Shown one piece after another: positions 1 through 8,824 of a stretch of 64,000 nt of DNA. The position numbers and the translations under genes are program-made. The notes beneath the pieces are model-generated. The model was given only the letters and a program-made list of their open reading frames with translations, had not been told where the DNA came from and did not search any database. The first letter of the stretch is position 1. Each line of letters starts with the position of its first letter. Origin of the DNA: Bacillota bacterium (GTDB lineage: Bacteria; Bacillota; Clostridia; Acetivibrionales; DSM-1351); contig JAEZIB010000055.1 in NCBI GenBank assembly GCA_023416275.1, positions 8,248 to 72,247 of the forward strand, in the 5' to 3' direction.

Positions 1-686
1 CCCCATACTGTCTCTAAGATTTTTGGGTTTTTACGGTCATCCTCAATTTTTTCACGAATACGATTAATATGCACCATAACCGTCGCACTATCCCCAACAT
101 AATCATATCCCCATATTTTTTCAAACAATTGTTCCTTCGAGAAAACAATATTAGGATTTTCAGCCATAAATTTTAATAGTTCAAATTCTCGGTTAGGAAA
201 ACGAATTTCTTGCTCACCCTTATAGACCTTCCATCCATGCAAAAGAACTCGAATATTACCTATTAATATTTCATCGCCCTTCTCATCCAACTCTATCTGA
301 TTGACTTCTGTTAATCGACTATACTGTCTTATATTTGCATTTACTCTTGCTACAAGCTCAGCGGGATCAAAAGGTTTAGCAATATAATCATCTGCACCAA
401 GTCCCAGACCACGAATTTTATCAACAGATTCCGTTCTTGCCGTTACCATGAGAATTGGAATATTAAGTTCACCTCTTATCTCTTTGCATATCTCATAACC
501 ATTCTTCTCTGGAAGCATAATATCCAGTAGTATTAAGTCAAATTTTTCCACATGAAGAAGTGGAAGTACTTTATCTCCATCACTTACAATGAATGTTTCA
601 AACCCACTAGCTTCCAGATAAGCCTGTTCTATCATACTGATATCATCATCGTCTTCGACAATTAGAATTCTATATTTTGCATTCAT
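1..686 (-). CDS. OmpR-family response regulator, C-terminus cut by window edge
   Basis: Translation from the ATG at 686 gives a receiver domain (residues about 5-118) with the acidic pair EDDDD near residue 10, the phospho-acceptor Asp in LLDIMLPEKNGYE near residue 54, and the conserved Lys in YIAKPFDP. A winged-helix DNA-binding domain follows, with FPNREFELLKFMAENP and VMVHINRIREKIED. About 228 residues are visible and only the last few are missing. The stop codon lies outside the window. The gene sits 10 bp from the stop of the sensor kinase that follows, so the two form a pair with the regulator transcribed downstream. The target genes are not evident. The small Cys-rich gene next to the pair is the best local candidate for an associated function. 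Confidence 0.9.
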   Translation of the reverse strand, partial: MNAKYRILIVEDDDDISMIEQAYLEASGFETFIVSDGDKVLPLLHVEKFDLILLDIMLPEKNGYEICKEIRGELNIPILMVTARTESVDKIRGLGLGADDYIAKPFDPAELVARVNANIRQYSRLTEVNQIELDEKGDEILIGNIRVLLHGWKVYKGEQEIRFPNREFELLKFMAENPNIVFSKEQLFEKIWGYDYVGDSATVMVHINRIREKIEDDRKNPKILETVW

Positions 687-696
687 CTAAATCACC

Positions 697-2115
697 TCAT
701 TCATCCAAAATTGGTAGTCTTATTCGAATAGTAAGACCATTGTTGTTTTCTGCATCTACTGAGCCTCCCATAGCATTCACTAAATATTTTACAATATAAA
801 GACCTAGACCATTCCCTTCTTTTATATTCCTTGACTCATCACCTCGAAAAAATTGTTCAAAAATATGGGGAATCATATCTTCTGAAACTCCACAGCCATT
901 ATCAGAGATCTCAAGTACTACATATGCATGTTCTTCATAAATATTAATGGTAATTTCAAGCTTATCTGTTTCTGCATATTTTTTACTGTTTTCCAGTATA
1001 TTATCAAGTATTCGTTTCATTTGTTCTCGGTCAATATTTGAAAACAAACCTTTTTTTGCATCCTTTACTTTAATTATTATAGATTCATTCTCTATCAATA
1101 ATTCGTATCTTTTCACATAGGCTTCCAGATACTCACTCCACTCTGTCTTTTCAAAAAACAGTGGCATATTACCTGTTTCAAGTTTTGAGAAATAAAATAA
1201 CCTTTCTATTAGCCGATCCATTTCTATCGTTCGTCTATAAGCTGTATCAAGAAATTTTTCTCTTAATTCAGGTGTTGTAGCAACCCCATCCTTGAGACCT
1301 TTTATTGTTCCCCTAATTGCCGTTAATGGAGTCCTTAAGTCATGAGAAATTCCCGCTACCATTTCAACCCTCACCTTTTCATAAGACTCCTTTTCCGCAT
1401 TAGCTTCCGTTATATGTTGCTGCATTTCATTAAATGCTTCACAGACATATTCAAATTCAATATCTCCCTTGTATTTAACAGGTTCAGAAAAATTTCCTTC
1501 TTTCATTCTTTTTGCTCCTTCTGACAATGCATTTAAAGGATTTGTGATATGTTCTATAAGTCTCTTAGTAAAAATCTGACTAATTATGAGTAAGGCGCCT
1601 ATGCAAAATATACCATCAATCAGCAATAGTATAAGTATAGTAGTCAAACTATTTTTTGGAGACCAGAATTCATGATATTCTCCTGAAATTGCATACACTT
1701 TCATTTTCTCATTCATAACATTTCGTGTTAGCACAGTCATATAGTCTTGTACATAAATATGCACCTTTCCATCTGTTTCCAAATAATCTCCAATTTCATT
1801 TATAAGCTCACTCACAGGAAAATCAGTATTTGAGTAAATCACTTCACTATCTATTTCAACGCAAATAGAAAATCCATACCCATTCAATTTTGTTGCAAGA
1901 TTATTTATCGCCTCTTCTTTTGGGGATGGATTCCAATCAGTCAGGATATTTCTTATTTGTTCGGTATTATCTGCTAACTCAGACGAACCAATCATGCTGT
2001 TTTTATATGTGCTCTCATACAAATTTATTACAAATATATTAACGAAAAGAAATAGACTTAAAGTAACAAGTACCATTCTGGTATTAGAAATAAAAATTCT
2101 GCGTTTCACCGTCAT
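697..2115 (-). CDS. Membrane sensor histidine kinase
   Basis: A membrane sensor kinase of about 472 residues. There is one membrane segment near the N-terminus (MVLVTLSLFLFVNIFVINLY), an extracytoplasmic stretch of about 110 residues, and a second membrane segment (TTILILLLIDGIFCIGALL). A HAMP linker follows, then a HisKA domain with GISHDLRTPL (His near residue 257) and a HATPase domain with DNGCGV and GNGLGLYIVK. All catalytic motifs are intact. The start is uncertain. The reading frame continues upstream to 2217, but the ATG at 2115 has an AAGGA site 4-5 nt ahead and begins a normal basic N-terminus. Just upstream lies a 21-bp tandem duplication holding extra in-frame ATGs and ribosome sites. 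It pairs with the regulator at the window edge. Confidence 0.88.
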   Translation of the reverse strand: MTVKRRIFISNTRMVLVTLSLFLFVNIFVINLYESTYKNSMIGSSELADNTEQIRNILTDWNPSPKEEAINNLATKLNGYGFSICVEIDSEVIYSNTDFPVSELINEIGDYLETDGKVHIYVQDYMTVLTRNVMNEKMKVYAISGEYHEFWSPKNSLTTILILLLIDGIFCIGALLIISQIFTKRLIEHITNPLNALSEGAKRMKEGNFSEPVKYKGDIEFEYVCEAFNEMQQHITEANAEKESYEKVRVEMVAGISHDLRTPLTAIRGTIKGLKDGVATTPELREKFLDTAYRRTIEMDRLIERLFYFSKLETGNMPLFFEKTEWSEYLEAYVKRYELLIENESIIIKVKDAKKGLFSNIDREQMKRILDNILENSKKYAETDKLEITINIYEEHAYVVLEISDNGCGVSEDMIPHIFEQFFRGDESRNIKEGNGLGLYIVKYLVNAMGGSVDAENNNGLTIRIRLPILDE

Positions 2116-2157
2116 CTTTTCCTTATTCATCGTCCTCTTTTCCTTATTCATCGTCCT
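2116..2157. repeat. Perfect 21-bp tandem duplication at the kinase start
   Basis: Two identical 21-bp units (2116-2136 and 2137-2157) lie directly upstream of the kinase start. On the minus strand each unit carries an ATG and an AAGGAAAAGAGG sequence that can act as a ribosome binding site. The unit is 7 codons long, so gain or loss of a copy keeps frame. It could produce alternative starts or vary translation by slippage. Confidence 0.9.
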
Positions 2158-2221
2158 CATCCTCGCAATCAATGTCACCAGAGAAAATCGTAAATGTTTC
2201 TTCTCTGTGACAAACACTCTT

Positions 2222-2473
2222 TTAACATTCTTCTTTTTCGTCCATCATAGAATTTGAATCTGTTGAGCTACAACAAGAATTATTCCCCTTTTTACTTGGG
2301 CTTTTAACTGCTTCAATGTTATAACCTATTTTTAAAGCTGTTTCAGAAATATCCATTGACGTTCCACTGCAACTGCAACCACTACCGCAGCAACCTCCTT
2401 CTAAGCCCTTCAAAGCCACTTCTGCAAAATTCTTTCTAATGAATTCCCTTACATCTTGTTTACTATTTGTCAT
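2222..2473 (-). CDS. Small Cys-rich protein resembling the ArsM N-terminus
   Basis: An 83-residue protein with a strong start (GGAGG then ATG at 2473). Residues about 7-57 resemble the opening of bacterial arsenite methyltransferases: a helix like VREFIRKNFAEVAL, then a GCCGSGCSCSG cluster, then an IGYNIEAV segment. The SAM-binding Rossmann domain that should follow is absent. The protein instead ends with a second Cys cluster (SCCSS) and EEC. It may bind soft metals or arsenite through its nine cysteines, or be a remnant of an arsM gene. It precedes the two-component genes on the same strand. The family link comes from remembered sequence patterns, not a search. Confidence 0.7.
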   Translation of the reverse strand: MTNSKQDVREFIRKNFAEVALKGLEGGCCGSGCSCSGTSMDISETALKIGYNIEAVKSPSKKGNNSCCSSTDSNSMMDEKEEC

Positions 2474-2518
2474 ACTTACCTCCAGTTACTTTTTATTCTC
2501 CTAACTATTAAGACGGTT

Positions 2519-2549
2519 AAAAAGAAAAAAGGGCGCATTTTTACGCCCA
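2519..2549 (-). terminator. Rho-independent terminator after the PilZ gene
   Basis: Read on the minus strand, a GGGCG/CGCCC stem with an A-rich loop runs into a long T-rich tract. It lies about 80 nt beyond the PilZ stop codon and separates that gene from the Cys-rich gene. Confidence 0.85.
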
Positions 2550-2627
2550 GTTATCAACAATATTTACAGTCTGTTTTTTTATGAGAATACTACTGTGCTT
2601 AAAAATTATGTAACACATCTCAAATAA

Positions 2628-2951
2628 CTATTCAATACTGCAAGTATTTCTCATTAACTCATCTATATCTTCCTTGTCGGAATCCAACAAATCAAGAAAT
2701 TCAATTTCGAACCCTTTTTCTAGTTTCTCTTTTACTATCCCTTTGATATCCATGTACGCATCAATCGGACTACCTTTTAGTCTTATTTTTAATTTAATGT
2801 TCATTTGTTCTTTTAATTCTGCTGAGGTTTCAATTCTTATACCTTCAGCCGACATGTCAATAATCTTAAACTTATCTGCATTTTTATTGTTTTCTATATA
2901 AAGTTTTCCATCTCCAGATACATTACAGATTGCATATTTTTTTGTATCCAT
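2628..2951 (-). CDS. PilZ-domain protein, probable c-di-GMP effector
   Basis: About 107 residues, essentially one PilZ beta-barrel. The second PilZ motif (D/N-x-S-x-x-G) is present as DMSAEGIRI, followed by the expected alternating strands and a GFEIEFLDL strand. The usual RxxxR motif near the N-terminus is not obvious; only Lys residues are there (MDTKKYAIC), so nucleotide binding may be weak or altered. The ATG at 2951 is preferred over an upstream GTG at 2960 because the AGGGGAG site is spaced for the ATG. The gene appears monocistronic, with a promoter at 2989-3017 and a terminator at 2519-2549. Partner proteins are not visible. Confidence 0.75.
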   Translation of the reverse strand: MDTKKYAICNVSGDGKLYIENNKNADKFKIIDMSAEGIRIETSAELKEQMNIKLKIRLKGSPIDAYMDIKGIVKEKLEKGFEIEFLDLLDSDKEDIDELMRNTCSIE

Positions 2952-2988
2952 ACAAATCACTCCCCTTCTATAAATATATTACCACCTA

Positions 2989-3017
2989 TTCATATTGTAT
3001 AAACAGGCTTATATCAA
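2989..3017 (-). promoter_or_regulatory. Candidate sigma-A promoter of the PilZ gene
   Basis: On the minus strand, TTGATA and TATGAA are separated by 17 bp, upstream of the PilZ start at 2951. Confidence 0.45.
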
Positions 3018-3311
3018 TTTGTATGGGATTTTATTAATTTCTTTTTATTTAATGCTTTACCAATTATACCACTATACCACATTTTTATTGATTACCACAC
3101 CAATAACCTTCATAAAAATCTGTTTTGATGGCTTTGCTTTTTTGGCAGCATTAAACAACATAAATAAAAGCAAAAAAACTAGGCTTTCAAATCCGAAAAC
3201 ATATTTTAAAATATAGCCTACAATAACAAGTTGAATAATAGCTCTTACCACACATAATAGTTTCCTTCTCGAGCTAGAGTTTTTGCCAAAATGATTTACT
3301 CATGAACACTT

Positions 3312-3349
3312 AAAAAACTGCCACCTTGACTTTTTTAAAGCCATGGCAG
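3312..3349 (-). terminator. Terminator of the hypB-to-TetR operon
   Basis: On the minus strand, CTGCCA pairs with TGGCAG, with further inner pairing (GGCTT with AAGTC), followed by six T residues. It starts 20 nt after the TetR stop codon. Confidence 0.85.
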
Positions 3350-3369
3350 CAGAAATGTTCCGACCATTC

Positions 3370-3978
3370 TTATTTTTTGTGCTTTTTGAGAAACACCGGT
3401 ATACTTTCAGTAAAAAATAAATTAAAAGTCTCTATCATTTTTGTCATATCTTTAGGCATAATTCCTAGCGCCTGTTGTATGGCAATTCCATCTATGGCTG
3501 CAAGCAATATTGCTGCAACCTCTTTGTTATGTTCCCCAATCTCTAGTTCAAAGGCATCACCAAACAAATTAGCTGTATTGTTTATTATTTCGGTGTAATT
3601 ATTCTGATACTTTCCTTTTATTTCACTGTTTCGTGCAATTACATCATTAAGTAAAAGTATGTGTAGCTTTTGTTCATCCTGCTTTGACAGTCTTTTTCCC
3701 ACCTCAGAAGTTATTTCGGAAAGCAATTCCTTGCCTTTTTGTGATTTTTCCCCGCTTTTCATCCTGTCAATCATTTTATGAGTAAATTGAAGGGATTGCT
3801 TTATAACATCAAAGAGGATTTCTTCTTTATTTGCATAATGATGGTATAATGAACCTGTTGTCAGACCGGCCTTTGATGCAATTTTACGGACGGTTGTTTC
3901 TTCAATCGAGTTTTCCTTCAAAACCTCAATTGCAGCTTCGATAATTCTTTGTTTTCTTTTGTTAATTTCACTCATCAT
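3370..3978 (-). CDS. TetR-family transcriptional regulator
   Basis: About 203 residues. The N-terminal helix-turn-helix is clear (IIEAAIEVLKEN, then TVRKIASKAGLTTGSLYHHYANKEE at residues about 10-55), followed by an all-helical ligand domain. The frame extends upstream into the preceding gene. The ATG pair at 3978/3975 directly follows an AAAGGAAA ribosome site and lies 7 nt past that gene's stop, so it is taken as the start. It is the last gene of the hypB / oxidoreductase / hypA / membrane protein operon. By analogy with other distal TetR genes it probably represses its own operon, most likely at the palindrome 8799-8814. The ligand is unknown. Confidence 0.88.
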   Translation of the reverse strand: MMSEINKRKQRIIEAAIEVLKENSIEETTVRKIASKAGLTTGSLYHHYANKEEILFDVIKQSLQFTHKMIDRMKSGEKSQKGKELLSEITSEVGKRLSKQDEQKLHILLLNDVIARNSEIKGKYQNNYTEIINNTANLFGDAFELEIGEHNKEVAAILLAAIDGIAIQQALGIMPKDMTKMIETFNLFFTESIPVFLKKHKK

Positions 3979-3985
3979 TTTCCTT

Positions 3986-4975
3986 TCATTCAGCCATTGT
4001 CTTGATTGCTTTGTATTCCGCATGGTCGATATACAATTCACCCTTATACGGATTTCTCTTTGTTTTTACTACTTTGTAAATCATGTATATTATTACTGCA
4101 ATATTACTTCCAAGTGCTAAGGCTCCCCAGAAGGTATAAATTGGCTGACTGTATGTAGACTTTACTACTGCAATTCCCTTGTCCTGAAAGGATGGAAAGG
4201 TTTGAGCAAACATGCACCAAATAGCAAGGGTCTGGGCTCTATGTTGCAGCCATGCGCCTTTTCCAAGAGTGAATGCACACAAAGTTGGAGCTATTAATAA
4301 AGCAAAGCCTGCGTACCATGAATGGGTAGGGATACAGTTATAAGTATAAGTAAAATTCCAAATATCATATGCTATAATCCAAAACCACAGCATATCTGGC
4401 CATAGCATGTCCTTACTACTGTCTTTATTTGTCTTCTTTCGAATTACAATACCAAACCAGCCTGTTATTGCAATAATATTAAGAATTCCTGCTGCAGCAT
4501 TCATATAGTTCCAAGGTCCGCCCATTACCCCTACTATCTCTCCATCTATAGGACCAGAGTTGATAAACCAATACTGCGTTCCTACTTCAATATCTCTTGC
4601 CACTGCTTCAAGAATGTTAATTGCAAGGATCAGCGGCGGAAAACAAAGAGCAATTTTATTGTCTGCCAATCTCCATACAACTCTTCCTGTAAGCTTATCT
4701 TTCTTCTCAATATGACGGATACACCAGAAACCAATACATCCTGCCGTTGCAGAGTAAACTTTTGCAAGATGGAACCAGTCAGTATAAGTTACTTCTTTGA
4801 GCACTGTCGCCCATAGAACACTTAAAACCACCGGCAAAATGATAAAGCATAAGAAGCCTGCCCACTTCCATCTTCTAGAAAACTCATTGAAGAAAAACAA
4901 ACCAGCAAATACTAAAAGCCAAATTCCCCATGCAGAAAAAAGTGTAGCTCCTTCCGAATAATTAAAAGTAAACAT
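3986..4975 (-). CDS. Multi-pass membrane protein, DUF5692-like
   Basis: A 329-residue hydrophobic protein with roughly eight predicted membrane segments, Trp/Tyr-rich loops and conserved-looking polar patches such as ARDIEVGTQYWFINSGPIDGE-type loops and FTYTYNCIPTHSWYAG. It has no signal peptide or transporter signature I can name. It resembles the Clostridia membrane family I recall as DUF5692, and that name is from memory. A strong AAGGAGG site precedes the ATG at 4975. It lies between hypA and the TetR gene in one operon, so it may serve as a membrane partner or exporter for whatever the FeS flavoprotein and HypA/B handle. Confidence 0.6.
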   Translation of the reverse strand: MFTFNYSEGATLFSAWGIWLLVFAGLFFFNEFSRRWKWAGFLCFIILPVVLSVLWATVLKEVTYTDWFHLAKVYSATAGCIGFWCIRHIEKKDKLTGRVVWRLADNKIALCFPPLILAINILEAVARDIEVGTQYWFINSGPIDGEIVGVMGGPWNYMNAAAGILNIIAITGWFGIVIRKKTNKDSSKDMLWPDMLWFWIIAYDIWNFTYTYNCIPTHSWYAGFALLIAPTLCAFTLGKGAWLQHRAQTLAIWCMFAQTFPSFQDKGIAVVKSTYSQPIYTFWGALALGSNIAVIIYMIYKVVKTKRNPYKGELYIDHAEYKAIKTMAE

Positions 4976-5000
4976 AAATATCCTCCTTTTTTGATAATTG

Positions 5001-5342
5001 TTAGTAAGCTATTATTTCCTTTATAAGAAACTCCTTTCCGCCCAATAAGTCCCAACTGTTGCTTCCACAAAACGGACATTTTTTTTTGTTTTCAAGAATG
5101 TTAAAAACCTTACTGCACTTATTACAAATACCGTTTCCTGGCAAGGTTTCAATTTTCAATTTGGTATTCTGCAGTAATGTTCCATCCACTGCTACAGGAT
5201 AGCATTGCATGATGTACTCGGGGACCACTGATGCTAATTCTCCGATTTGAAGTACCAATGTATCAACTTGAGTTACGCTGTTTTGCCTAGCAAAATGTTC
5301 AACTGTCTTGATAATTTCAATCATAATTCCCAATTCATGCAA
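5001..5342 (-). CDS. hypA: Nickel-binding maturation protein HypA
   Basis: A 113-residue HypA. The N-terminal MHELGI supplies the nickel-binding His2-Glu3, and the C-terminal zinc ribbon has paired CNKC and CPFC motifs. HypA hands nickel to the large subunit of [NiFe]-hydrogenase (and in some bacteria urease) together with HypB. The start codon is a TTG at 5340-5342. It is chosen because family members must begin Met-His-Glu and a GGTGG site lies upstream at suitable spacing. The gene follows the FAD oxidoreductase by 15 bp. No hydrogenase or hypCDEF genes occur in the window, which is unusual for hypA. Confidence 0.93.
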   Translation of the reverse strand: MHELGIMIEIIKTVEHFARQNSVTQVDTLVLQIGELASVVPEYIMQCYPVAVDGTLLQNTKLKIETLPGNGICNKCSKVFNILENKKKCPFCGSNSWDLLGGKEFLIKEIIAY

Positions 5343-5357
5343 ATGATTTCACCACCT

Positions 5358-8042
5358 TTATCTGAAGCCAAGAAACTTTCTTACTTTTTTAACTGCAATT
5401 CGACCTTTACGTTTTAGCATATATTTTACTACTATGGGTTTCATATCAGGGAGAGCTGCACCTTCCCCGTTATATTTCCGTACAAGTGTTATGGCCTGGA
5501 ATTTACATTTAGTTGTGCAAACGCCACAGCCTACACACAAGAATTCATCAACAACAGTAGCTCCACAGCTTAAGCAGCGTTCAGTTTCCTTCCTGACCTG
5601 TTCCTGAGTGAATGTACCACGTATATCTTTAAAGGTTTTCTGAGACTTCTCTGCATCGATATTATTTCCTGCTTTTTGCCTTGGAATTCTGTCATATCCG
5701 CTAAAATCTATATTTTCCTTGTCCAGTGCACGGTATTCTCTTTTACTACGGCCAATAGTCAGGCTCTGTCCAGGATGCACATAACGATGTATGGAAATAG
5801 CTCCCTGCTTGCCAAGTGCAATGGCATCAATTGCAAATTTGGGTCCTGTTACTGCATCTCCCCCTGCAAATACATCAGGTTCCCCAGTCTGTAAAGTAAA
5901 CATATCAGCCTTTATTGTACCATTAACATTCAAATCTAGCTTGCTATCTGCAATAAGGCCGCCCCAATTAATATCTTGTCCCACGGAAATCAAGACATGA
6001 CTGGCTTCGACAATACAGGTGTCATTTTCATCATAAATAGGTCGGAATTTTCTATTATTATCAAACACCGAAATGCACTTCTTGAACTCCACTCCTACAA
6101 CTTTGCCATTTTCAGTTAAAATACGTTTCGGCCCCCAGGAATTATTTATCACAACACCATCTTCCATAGCTTCTTCTATTTCTTCCTCTAGAGCAGGCAT
6201 TTCATCACGACTTTCAAGACAGAACATATCTACTTTTAAGTCACCTGTTTTTACTGCAGTTCTGGCAACATCAATAGCAACATTTCCTCCTCCGATTACA
6301 ACAACATTTCCTTCAAGTCCTACATTTTCACCTATATTAACCTTGCGCAGAAAATCAACACCTGTCATAACTCCTATGGCGTTTTCTCCTTCAATTTTAA
6401 GTTTTTTCCCCATCTGGGCTCCAATTGCAAGGTAAAAGGCTTCAAACCCTTCAGCTCTTAAATCGTTGAGTTGAACATCCTTACCTACTTCAATACAAGT
6501 CTTGAATGTAACGCCTAACTCTTTTAAAATATCAATTTCTGCATTCACTACATCCTTTTCCAGCCGGAAGGAAGGAATTCCGAATGTCAGCATACCGCCT
6601 AGAGCTTTCTCCTTTTCAAATACAGTAACCTTATAACCATCAAGAGCCAAATAGTAAGCGCAGGAAAGCCCTGCTGGACCAGCTCCGACAACTGCTATTT
6701 TTTTCCCATACTGATGCCTTACTTGTGGTATATAACGTATATCCTTGTTTAAATCTTGTTCCGCTATAAATTTCTTTATATCATCAATAGCAACTGGGTC
6801 GTCTACATTACCTCTGGTGCATGCGGATTCGCATCTTCTGGGACAAATACGACCACACACTGCTGGGAAAGGATTTTCATGCTTTATCAACTCTAGTGCT
6901 TCTGTATATCTTTCCTGTGAAGCTAGCTTAATATAGCCTGGTATTGCAATGTGAGCAGGACATTCGGTTTTGCAGGGAGCAGTACCAGTTTCAGCAACCT
7001 CCTGTCTGTTGTAACGGTAATCGGGATTCCAGTGTTCTGGCCCCCATTCTGTATCATAAGGGAGTTCATTCCTTTTAAATTCTGCCAGAGGAGTTGTTCC
7101 ACATAATTTCTGCCCTAATCTTAGAGCATTGACCTGACATGCTTCAACACATTCTCCGCACCCAACACATTTGGTCTTGTCCACTTTGGAAACATAGTTT
7201 GAACGCACCATATCAGGATTTAAAAACATTTCAGCAGTTCTTAAGGAAAGACAGGAGCATCCACAACAGTTGCAGATTGCATGGGTCTTTCCAGATCCGT
7301 CGGTATTCGGGATTTGATGTACCAATCCATTTTCTTCTGCTTTTCGTATAATTTCAAAAGCTTCCTCTCTGGTAATACTTCTGCCTCTGCCTGTACGGAT
7401 ATAGTATTCGGCTGCGTGACCCATCTGGATGCACATATCTTCCTTAAGGTGCCCACATCCTTCGCCCATTATTTCTCTTACTGTACGGCATGAACAATCA
7501 GATACCGAGAAGACATCATTTTCATTTAGATATTTTGAGACCTCCTCATAGGATGCTCTCCTAGATTCTCCATCAATAGCTTTTTCGATAGGAATGACGC
7601 GCATCAAGCCTATCCCTACAGGGAAATTACCAGACGTAGCCGGACCTCTTACTCTTCCGTATTCTTCAAAGGCTTCGGCAATCTGAGGATACTTTCTGAC
7701 ATTTTCTTTATTGTTTGACATCATTTCCATAATACCTGGAACCCATGTATCATGCCAGTATTTGTCAACCCCATCAATATTATTGACGAAACAGACACCA
7801 GCTACGGCTAATTCCCAAAGGAGCTTGGCTGTATCGGCAACAGGTTTGCCACATTTTATAGCAAGCTCTTCTGTAGTCAGCGGATTACGGAATTCCAAAT
7901 GAAGTGCTACTTGAGCCATATCGCTGGTTACAACTGGAGCTAAAATTTTATATTCTGGATCCATCTCGGTAATACCATTCTTGGAACCCATTTTCTTTCT
8001 GCTGATTTTGTTGGCAAGCTGCAATATTATTTCGTTTGCCAT
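5358..8042 (-). CDS. Large FeS/FAD oxidoreductase, GltD-like with ferredoxin domains
   Basis: An 894-residue soluble fusion. Residues about 1-300 form a Cys-rich N-terminal domain with scattered Cys motifs (SDCSCRT, CNCCGCSC) and a ferredoxin cluster CVGCGECVEAC. The middle (about 350-790) is the glutamate-synthase-beta / DPYD-type FeS-flavoprotein: CKTECPAHI, CGRICPRRCESAC, the FAD motif GAGPAGLSCAYYLA, the NAD(P) motif GGGNVAIDVARTA, and a terminal GGDAVTGP. The C-terminus adds CLSCG and CVGCGVCTTKC. Such proteins pass electrons between NAD(P)H and FeS partners. A GGAGG site precedes the ATG at 8042. It is embedded between hypB and hypA, so it is probably tied to a nickel-dependent redox process. 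The true substrate cannot be read from sequence. Confidence 0.85.
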   Translation of the reverse strand: MANEIILQLANKISRKKMGSKNGITEMDPEYKILAPVVTSDMAQVALHLEFRNPLTTEELAIKCGKPVADTAKLLWELAVAGVCFVNNIDGVDKYWHDTWVPGIMEMMSNNKENVRKYPQIAEAFEEYGRVRGPATSGNFPVGIGLMRVIPIEKAIDGESRRASYEEVSKYLNENDVFSVSDCSCRTVREIMGEGCGHLKEDMCIQMGHAAEYYIRTGRGRSITREEAFEIIRKAEENGLVHQIPNTDGSGKTHAICNCCGCSCLSLRTAEMFLNPDMVRSNYVSKVDKTKCVGCGECVEACQVNALRLGQKLCGTTPLAEFKRNELPYDTEWGPEHWNPDYRYNRQEVAETGTAPCKTECPAHIAIPGYIKLASQERYTEALELIKHENPFPAVCGRICPRRCESACTRGNVDDPVAIDDIKKFIAEQDLNKDIRYIPQVRHQYGKKIAVVGAGPAGLSCAYYLALDGYKVTVFEKEKALGGMLTFGIPSFRLEKDVVNAEIDILKELGVTFKTCIEVGKDVQLNDLRAEGFEAFYLAIGAQMGKKLKIEGENAIGVMTGVDFLRKVNIGENVGLEGNVVVIGGGNVAIDVARTAVKTGDLKVDMFCLESRDEMPALEEEIEEAMEDGVVINNSWGPKRILTENGKVVGVEFKKCISVFDNNRKFRPIYDENDTCIVEASHVLISVGQDINWGGLIADSKLDLNVNGTIKADMFTLQTGEPDVFAGGDAVTGPKFAIDAIALGKQGAISIHRYVHPGQSLTIGRSKREYRALDKENIDFSGYDRIPRQKAGNNIDAEKSQKTFKDIRGTFTQEQVRKETERCLSCGATVVDEFLCVGCGVCTTKCKFQAITLVRKYNGEGAALPDMKPIVVKYMLKRKGRIAVKKVRKFLGFR

Positions 8043-8074
8043 GTTATTGACCTCCTATATGTATTATTTAAGAG

Positions 8075-8746
8075 TTAACCAACGTTCCATTTTTTCACTT
8101 CTGTCCTAATCCAATTTATCCATTCCTCAAATCCTTCGCCTGTTTTAGCAGATATACTGATTATTTTTATATTTGGATTTAATTTTTTTACTCTGTCTTC
8201 CAATGCCTCAAAGTCAAAGTTAAAATAGTCTCTTGCATCTATTTTATTAATTAGCAAAATATCAACTACGGAAAACATTAATGGATATTTAAGAGGCTTG
8301 TCATCTCCTTCAGGAATACTTAAAATCATGGCATTTTTTGATGCTCCTGTGTCAAATTCAGCAGGGCAAACGAGATTTCCTATGTTCTCCAATATTACCA
8401 AATCAATTCCCTCTGCTTCAAGTCCTGTCAGACCCTGCTTTGTCATGTCAGCAGTGATATGACACATCCCTCCCGTATGTAGCTGGATTACTTTTGCTCC
8501 GGTTTTTGAAACAGCAATAGCATCCACATCGGAGTCAATGTCGGCTTCAATAACTCCAATCTGCATTTCGTTCTTTAAATATTCGATTGTACGTAGAACT
8601 GTTGTAGTTTTACCTGACCCAGGAGATGACATTAAATTTAGCAAAAAGGTTTTCTCTTTCTTAAGCTCTTCTCGTAGTAGAATTGCCTGACGATTGTTGT
8701 CAGCATAAACACTCTGTTTGATTTCGAGAATCTTAAACGGTTTCAT
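8075..8746 (-). CDS. hypB: Hydrogenase/urease nickel-incorporation GTPase HypB
   Basis: A 223-residue SIMIBI-class GTPase. The P-loop is SSPGSGKTT near residue 40, the metal-switch region is EADIDSDVDA followed by GGMCHI, and the guanine-specificity motif is NKID. The His-rich N-terminal tail found in some HypB proteins is absent, so it should move nickel rather than store it. A GGAGG site precedes the ATG at 8746. It is the first gene of the operon and is preceded by a promoter (8825-8853) and an operator-like palindrome. HypB normally acts with HypA in nickel insertion, and HypA is encoded two genes on. Confidence 0.93.
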   Translation of the reverse strand: MKPFKILEIKQSVYADNNRQAILLREELKKEKTFLLNLMSSPGSGKTTTVLRTIEYLKNEMQIGVIEADIDSDVDAIAVSKTGAKVIQLHTGGMCHITADMTKQGLTGLEAEGIDLVILENIGNLVCPAEFDTGASKNAMILSIPEGDDKPLKYPLMFSVVDILLINKIDARDYFNFDFEALEDRVKKLNPNIKIISISAKTGEGFEEWINWIRTEVKKWNVG

Positions 8747-8798
8747 ATCGTTTATCCTCCAAATATTTAGAATTGATTATATGAATTATGTTAAGTAG

Positions 8799-8814
8799 CA
8801 TAACGCTCGTTATG
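8799..8814. promoter_or_regulatory. Palindromic operator, probable TetR site
   Basis: Perfect 7-bp arms CATAACG and CGTTATG are separated by 2 bp, directly downstream of the -10 of the hypB promoter. That is a classical repressor position. Assignment to the distal TetR gene is inference. A half-site-like ATAACG recurs at about 8890, toward the divergent cupin gene. Confidence 0.6.
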
Positions 8815-8824
8815 TTTTGATTCC

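Larger units (their letters stand above)
2961..3369. other. Intergenic region between PilZ gene and TetR gene
   Basis: About 400 bp with no convincing gene. It holds the PilZ promoter at its left end and the terminator of the hyp/TetR operon at 3312-3349. A short plus-strand open frame (2995-3216) is low-complexity, lacks a ribosome site and is not called. A stretch near 3060-3085 superficially resembles a tRNA D-arm but has no partner arms. Confidence 0.6.

Noticed and set aside
3055..3090. tRNA-like D-arm sequence on the minus strand
   Set aside because: Only one arm matches; there is no acceptor, anticodon or T arm around it.
2995..3216. 73-codon plus-strand frame between PilZ and TetR genes
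   Set aside because: Low-complexity AT-rich translation, no ribosome site, and it covers the PilZ promoter.
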